This document shows positions 29,914-33,896 of a DNA stretch of 33,896 bases, one piece after another (position 1 is the stretch's first letter; the number at the start of each line of letters is the position of its first letter). Origin of the DNA: a virus; IMG/VR virus record IMGVR_UViG_3300017757_002567, positions 1 to 33,896 of that record. The stretch is one strand, 5' to 3'. Position numbers and translations under genes: made by a program. Under the pieces are notes generated by a model, which was not told the origin of the DNA, did not search any database, and saw only the letters and a list, made by a program, of their open reading frames with translations.

Positions 29914-32445
29914 ATGGCAACAAGTGTAAAAACAGTAGCAGATAGAGTTTTTAACCTATTAAAAGGTTATGGATTCCAGATTGATACTTATAATAAAGAA
30001 GGCGAAGTTGTAGGCGATCCAGGAGATGCAATTAGATTTTTTGTTGAAGATCCAAACTTACTAGTTACACTTAATGTTCCTAAAGAAGAAATAAGACTTA
30101 GTATCAGTGCTAATACTGACCAAACAGATACACTAAGAAACCAATTAACAGAAATAGCAAAAGACTATTTAATGATGTTGGACTTTAGAGTATTTGGTAA
30201 AACACTAAAACCAAGCAGTGAAGCAATTAACATATCAAGAGAAGCAGACATGAAAGAACATAATAGAATGAGAAAACTAGCAGGGCTAGAAACTATCAAA
30301 GAAGATAGAACAGTTGTAGGATGTAATGATGACCAATCCTTGTATATGTTCTTAGGTAACGAACAAATTAATTTAGGTAAAACACCACAAGAGATTGGTG
30401 AAAAACTTAAAGAACTAAAACCAGATTTCAGTGATATGTATTATAGTTCAACAATGGACTTTGCAACAGAGTGCGGATTTGAAAACGATGACTCAGCAAA
30501 AGAATTAATGGATGCTGGCATACAAGCAATGAACGACGATGATGTATTTGAAGATGAAGAGAATGACTCCGAGTACGAAAACGATTTGGCTATGGAATTT
30601 GTTAAATTACCACTTGCTTCTATGAGCAAAGAAGAAATTAGAAGTGAAATGTCAGACATCTTTAATACTCTATATGCGATGGGTATGGGCGATGAACCAC
30701 AAACCGATGCCGGTAATGCAATGGAAGATTTAGGCACATCAGTTGAAGATTCCGGTGAGTATGTCAATGATGATTGGACATATCCTTCAACTTCAGATGG
30801 CGAAATATCAGATAATGATGTCCAAACAATAATTAAACATCAACAAACAGTTAAAGACGTAATAGGTCATGCATCATTAGACCAAGATCCAAAAGCACCT
30901 GAATTATTTAATAGTAAAGATGGTGGTCAGAATGAAGAATTAAATGTTTTAAGAAAAAGAGCTGGATTAGAAGAAAAAGAAGATAATTTTGTTTACGCAA
31001 GTGAACTAATATATTTTGACGAAAAAGGTAAAGAAATTGGTTATATGGATTTTGATGGTTATGATGATGCCAACACAGACAAAAGCGAAGAAGAATTACA
31101 AGCAATGGCACAACACCTCAACATTAAACCTGAGGACGGCAAAGTGGTTGGATTTTATGATGCCAGTGATGATGAAATAGATTTTAGTGGTCCTTCTGAT
31201 GAAACATATCCAGATGGAACTATAGGTGTTTTTATAGACAGTCATAACTACCCAAAAGACAAAGACAAAGAAATGGAAGAAGCAGAAAAAAGTGTAGAAG
31301 ATTGCATTCGTAAAACATTAGAAAAAGAAGGCGGAGCGGCTGGATTAGGTGCTCTAGAAGATGCATGTAAAGAAGCAGGCTTTGACGGTGATGTTAAAAA
31401 AGTTATTGCTAGTATGTCAGATGTTAAAGAACATGAACATGGTGACTTTATACTAGAAGGTAAAAATTGTGGCTGTGGACAAAATCCTTGTAAAACATAC
31501 GGCACTAAAAAAGAGTCTGTAGAAGAAACTATTGTTGTAGAAGCAAGTTTAGGTTCTATGAGAGGCAGTATTAAAACAAGTAACCAACCACTAGGCGGAA
31601 CAAAGATTATTGTTAAACATACTAAAGCAGTAAACGAAGAAGTACGTGGTTCTAGAAGTAGAAACATACAAAAGATATTCATTGAGAATAACGAAGAAAG
31701 ATTCTTATTCCCAAGCAAAAACTTAAATGGTGCCAGAGCAATGGCAAGACATTTATATAACGGTGGACAAATGCACGATACAGTAGGTGAAAGTATTGTT
31801 GCTATGTGTACTGAATTAAAAACATTAAAAGAATTCGCAAACTATGTTAAGAAGCAAGGTCTTATAAATGAAGAAAATAATGACTATGTAGAACTTGCAA
31901 GACAACATATTAGCACAATTAAAGAAACGTTTAAAAAATTAAGCGGTGTAAAAACTTACAGTAAAGCAGTTGAAAGTTTAAAAGACATGAACAATATTGA
32001 TGTTGTAAATGAAGTAAATTTAGAAGACCACTTTACAGAAACACACTTTGATGACAAAGTGGGTAAAGTACATGAAACTATCAGTAAGTTAGTAAATAAA
32101 CAAACTGCATTTGAAAGTATGATTATGGCAACTATTGAAAGTGAGAACTTTGCAGGTGTTAAAGAACTTATTAGTGAAGATCCAATGGACTTTGCTACAC
32201 CAGAAGCAAAACTAGGACATCAAGTATCACAGTTAGGATCTACTGCTAAGAGTCCACAACTTGCAAACTACTTAGGTAGCATTAGTAATAAACTAAGCAA
32301 TGGTGGACAAATGAATCAATTTGAATACAGAGCAGTTAAGGCTTCGTTACTTTCAGCACAAAGAACAGACCATGCTGAAATGGCCCATACTGTAACAGAA
32401 GAAGAGAAATATACCGATTTTATAAACAGTTTTATTAAAGATTAA
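29914..32445 (+). CDS. Large acidic protein of unknown function, probably virion-associated
   Basis: This is an 843-aa, strongly acidic protein. Residues 1-110 form a compact N-terminal domain. A short motif occurs twice, at 116-130 (RMRKLAGLETIKEDR) and about 344-357 (VLRKRAGLEEKED). In each, an L/I-x-E triplet (IKE, LEE) fits the cut site of the T4 prohead protease. About residue 520 there is a Cys cluster (NCGCGQNPC) that could hold a metal. The last third is helical. I recognise no family. The late box and ribosome site CGGAG suggest strong late expression. A structural or internal head role is inference. Confidence 0.7.
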   Translation: MATSVKTVADRVFNLLKGYGFQIDTYNKEGEVVGDPGDAIRFFVEDPNLLVTLNVPKEEIRLSISANTDQTDTLRNQLTEIAKDYLMMLDFRVFGKTLKPSSEAINISREADMKEHNRMRKLAGLETIKEDRTVVGCNDDQSLYMFLGNEQINLGKTPQEIGEKLKELKPDFSDMYYSSTMDFATECGFENDDSAKELMDAGIQAMNDDDVFEDEENDSEYENDLAMEFVKLPLASMSKEEIRSEMSDIFNTLYAMGMGDEPQTDAGNAMEDLGTSVEDSGEYVNDDWTYPSTSDGEISDNDVQTIIKHQQTVKDVIGHASLDQDPKAPELFNSKDGGQNEELNVLRKRAGLEEKEDNFVYASELIYFDEKGKEIGYMDFDGYDDANTDKSEEELQAMAQHLNIKPEDGKVVGFYDASDDEIDFSGPSDETYPDGTIGVFIDSHNYPKDKDKEMEEAEKSVEDCIRKTLEKEGGAAGLGALEDACKEAGFDGDVKKVIASMSDVKEHEHGDFILEGKNCGCGQNPCKTYGTKKESVEETIVVEASLGSMRGSIKTSNQPLGGTKIIVKHTKAVNEEVRGSRSRNIQKIFIENNEERFLFPSKNLNGARAMARHLYNGGQMHDTVGESIVAMCTELKTLKEFANYVKKQGLINEENNDYVELARQHISTIKETFKKLSGVKTYSKAVESLKDMNNIDVVNEVNLEDHFTETHFDDKVGKVHETISKLVNKQTAFESMIMATIESENFAGVKELISEDPMDFATPEAKLGHQVSQLGSTAKSPQLANYLGSISNKLSNGGQMNQFEYRAVKASLLSAQRTDHAEMAHTVTEEEKYTDFINSFIKD

Positions 32446-32452
32446 ATAAATA
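32445..32452 (+). promoter_or_regulatory. Late promoter box (AATAAATA) for gp32
   Basis: AATAAATACATACATAAC overlaps the preceding stop codon region. The gp32 ATG is 140 nt downstream, so late mRNA has a long leader. Confidence 0.65.
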
Positions 32453-32475
32453 CATACATAACAAGACAACGGTTA

Positions 32476-32489
32476 TTGTCGAAAGACAA
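32476..32489 (+). other. Small GNRA-loop hairpin in gp32 leader
   Basis: TTGTC (32476-32480), GAAA loop, GACAA (32485-32489). Further GACAA copies at 32465 and near 32499 could compete for the TTGTC strand, giving alternative folds. Confidence 0.5.
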
Positions 32490-32496
32490 AAAAAGG

Positions 32497-32525
32497 TTGA
32501 CAACATGGCACAAAGAAAGTAAACT
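32497..32525 (+). promoter_or_regulatory. Probable early sigma70-type promoter for gp32-uvsX
   Basis: TTGACA (32497-32502), 17 nt, then TAAACT (32520-32525). It has the same -35 and spacing as the two other early promoters, with one -10 base different. gp32 and uvsX are needed early for replication, so an early promoter in addition to the late box makes sense. Confidence 0.6.
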
Positions 32526-32533
32526 TAGGCACA

Positions 32534-32561
32534 GTAATACATAAACACAAAGTAGTATTAC
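32534..32561 (+). other. Hairpin at predicted 5' end of early gp32 transcript
   Basis: GTAATAC (32534-32540) pairs with GTATTAC (32555-32561) over a 14-nt loop. It lies just after the predicted early start site and 30 nt before the gp32 ATG, so it could protect the 5' end or act as an autoregulatory site. Confidence 0.45.
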
Positions 32562-32592
32562 ACATTATGGCACAAACATAGGAGACATTATT

Positions 32593-33609
32593 ATGGCATC
32601 TTTGGCAGAAATAAGGGCTAAATTGGCAAGCATGGAGAACACTAAAAGTTCTAGCCAATCATCAACAGGCGGCGACAACGCCATTTATCCACACTGGAAT
32701 ATCGACGAAGGAACATCAGCAGTCCTCAGGTTCTTACCTGATGCAGATCCTGATAACACGTTCTTTTGGCAAGAAAGACAAATGATTAGACTTTCTTTTC
32801 CAGGTGTAAAAGGCGGTGACAGTAAACCTGTTACAGTACAAGTACCATGTGCAGAAATGTACGGAGATACTTGTCCAGTATTAACTGAGGTTCGTCCTTG
32901 GTTTAAAGACGCAAGTCTAGAAGACATGGGTCGTAAGTACTGGAAAAAAAGAAGTTACATATTCCAAGGATATGTTACTGAAAACCCACTTAACGAAACA
33001 ACACCTGAAAATCCAATCAGACGTTTTGTTATATCCCCTCAAATCTTTAACATTATCAAATCAGCATTGATGGACCCAGACATGGAAAACATTCCTACTG
33101 ATTATGTAAATGGTACAGACTTTAGGGTTATGAAAACCACTAAAGGTCAATATGCTGACTACAGTACTTCTAAATGGGCTCGTAAAGAACGTGGCTTAAA
33201 TGAAGAAGAATTAGCGGCAATTGATACAAATGGTTTATATACATTATCAGACTTTTTACCAAAAAGACCTGGGCAAGATGAACTTAACGCAATTAGCGAA
33301 ATGTTCCAAGCATCAGTTGATGGTGAGTTGTATGATGTTGAACGTTGGGGTAACTTCTACAAGCCTTATGGCGTAGATGTTCCTGCAAATGCTTCAGCAA
33401 AACCTACAACATCAGCACCAGCACAAGCGGCTCCGGTAGTAGAAACTCCAGCACCAACAGTAACAACTGAACCAGTAGCAGAAACACCTGCTCCTGCAAC
33501 GGCTGAACCTGTGGCTGAAGCAACTGCACCTGCTCCTGCAACAGCAGAAGCAACTGGTGATAAGCCTAGTGCGGATGATATTTTAAATATGATTCGTAAC
33601 AGATCCTAG
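32593..33609 (+). CDS. gp32: Single-stranded DNA-binding protein (gp32-like)
   Basis: This is a 338-aa protein. The N-terminal LAEIRAKLASMENTK is the cooperativity region. The core begins about residue 30 (YPHWNIDEGTSAVLRFLPDAD, then FFWQERQMIRLSFPG). The zinc-site area reads VPCAEMYGDTCPVL: C86 and C94 match two T4 ligands, but the T4 third Cys is Leu97 here, so zinc binding is probably altered. A Pro/Ala/Thr/Glu-rich linker (about 270-320) leads to a short conserved end (ADDILNMIRNRS). gp32 coats single strands in replication, recombination and repair. The ribosome site is TAGGAG, with 10 nt to the ATG. Confidence 0.92.
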   Translation: MASLAEIRAKLASMENTKSSSQSSTGGDNAIYPHWNIDEGTSAVLRFLPDADPDNTFFWQERQMIRLSFPGVKGGDSKPVTVQVPCAEMYGDTCPVLTEVRPWFKDASLEDMGRKYWKKRSYIFQGYVTENPLNETTPENPIRRFVISPQIFNIIKSALMDPDMENIPTDYVNGTDFRVMKTTKGQYADYSTSKWARKERGLNEEELAAIDTNGLYTLSDFLPKRPGQDELNAISEMFQASVDGELYDVERWGNFYKPYGVDVPANASAKPTTSAPAQAAPVVETPAPTVTTEPVAETPAPATAEPVAEATAPAPATAEATGDKPSADDILNMIRNRS

Positions 33610-33618
33610 GAGAAGATA

Positions 33619-33896
33619 ATGCAGAAACCATTTGACCTAACTAAATTCAGGACGGGTATAACTAAAGGCATCACTGGTATCAGTGCAGGCTTTCATGACC
33701 CTCAGGATTGGATATCAACTGGTAACTACACTTTAAATTACTTAATAAGTGGGGACTTCCATAAAGGAGTCCCACTTGGTAAGGTAAGTGTATTTGCAGG
33801 AGAATCTGGTTCAGGAAAAAGTTTTATCTGTTCAGTTAATTTAGTAAAAAACGCACAAGACAAAGGCTGTCAAGTTGTATTATTTGACAGTAAAAA
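33619..33896 (+). CDS. uvsX: UvsX RecA-like recombinase, N-terminal part (cut by window end)
   Basis: The 92 visible residues begin MQKPFDLTKFRTGITKGI and include STGNYTLNYLISGDFHKGVPLGKVSVFAGESGSGKSF, with the Walker A at AGESGSGKS, then VVLFDSK. This matches T4 UvsX, which forms filaments on single strands and swaps strands during recombination-driven replication. It starts 9 nt after the gp32 stop with a TAGGAGAAG ribosome site, so the two are one operon. The rest lies beyond the window. Confidence 0.9.
   Translation, partial: MQKPFDLTKFRTGITKGITGISAGFHDPQDWISTGNYTLNYLISGDFHKGVPLGKVSVFAGESGSGKSFICSVNLVKNAQDKGCQVVLFDSK

Noticed and set aside
31248-31718. Minus-strand frame (156 codons) inside the large acidic gene
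   Set aside because: Ser/Leu-rich reverse reading of a Glu/Lys-rich gene; no start signal and no minus-strand promoter nearby.
32504-32582. Two mini-frames in the gp32 leader (MAQRK and MAQT), both starting ATGGCACAAA
   Set aside because: They are only 5 and 4 codons, have weak or no ribosome sites, and one lies within the early promoter spacer; no attenuator layout supports leader peptides, so they are noted only as a short repeat.
1-33896. CRISPR array, insertion sequence or rRNA
   Set aside because: No regularly spaced direct repeats, no transposase-like frame with flanking inverted repeats, and no rRNA-like segment were seen.

Overview
The window is part of the genome of a T4-type contractile-tailed phage (myovirus). 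It has the T4 neck (gp13, gp14), tail-completion (gp15), sheath (gp18), tube (gp19), head-completion (gp4), terminase (gp16, gp17), dNMP kinase (gp1), single-strand-binding (gp32) and recombinase (UvsX) genes. It also has T4-type late promoter boxes ((T/G)ATAAATA) on both strands. The DNA is AT-rich, Ser is mostly AGT and Ala mostly GCA, and two tRNA genes match those codons. The mix of B12-type radical SAM enzymes, Fe/2-oxoglutarate oxygenases and a ferredoxin reductase resembles marine T4-like phages, possibly of SAR11-like or other low-GC proteobacteria. The host is inference, not shown by the sequence.

Layout. (1) 1-400: the end of an unknown gene with a lambda-gpG-type -1 frameshift signal (GGGAAAG directly before the stop, hairpin after), then an intrinsic terminator. 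(2) 402-2267: a membrane CHASE2-class III adenylate cyclase. (3) 2268-5861, minus strand, read leftward: gp14, gp15, a Nudix hydrolase and an unknown protein. (4) 5862-11420, plus strand: an early sigma70-type promoter, tRNA-Ser(GCU), a small ORF, tRNA-Ala(UGC), a small ORF, an Fpr-type NADP reductase, two paralogous B12-domain radical SAM enzymes and a FabZ-like dehydratase. (5) 11451-12668: a second early promoter and an unknown protein. (6) 12693-17947: gp13 followed by five tandem paralogues with an HxE...H...R signature of Fe(II)/2OG oxygenases. (7) 17971-25114: gp1, an enlarged sheath gp18, an Asp/Asn-hydroxylase-like protein, tube gp19, a second tube-like protein, an unknown protein and gp4. 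(8) 25114-29867: two tiny genes, a radical SAM protein with its SPASM-like Cys domain at the N terminus, gp16, unknown genes, a 49-aa miniature of the oxygenase family and gp17. (9) 29914-33896: a large acidic protein, gp32 and the start of UvsX.

Two patterns connect these parts. First, late promoter boxes fall into two classes. One lies exactly 5 nt (rarely 6-7) before an ATG that has no Shine-Dalgarno; by T4 geometry this places the transcription start on or near the AUG, which predicts leaderless late mRNAs. The other lies 20-140 nt upstream of genes that mostly have a good Shine-Dalgarno (gp18, gp19, gp32 and others). Second, late virion genes are interleaved with an unusual load of iron enzymes (six oxygenase-like, three radical SAM, one flavin reductase). 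This suggests a late modification programme acting on virion, envelope or host components. No integrase, transposase, CRISPR array or rRNA was seen, and no stretch over 300 nt lacks a gene.
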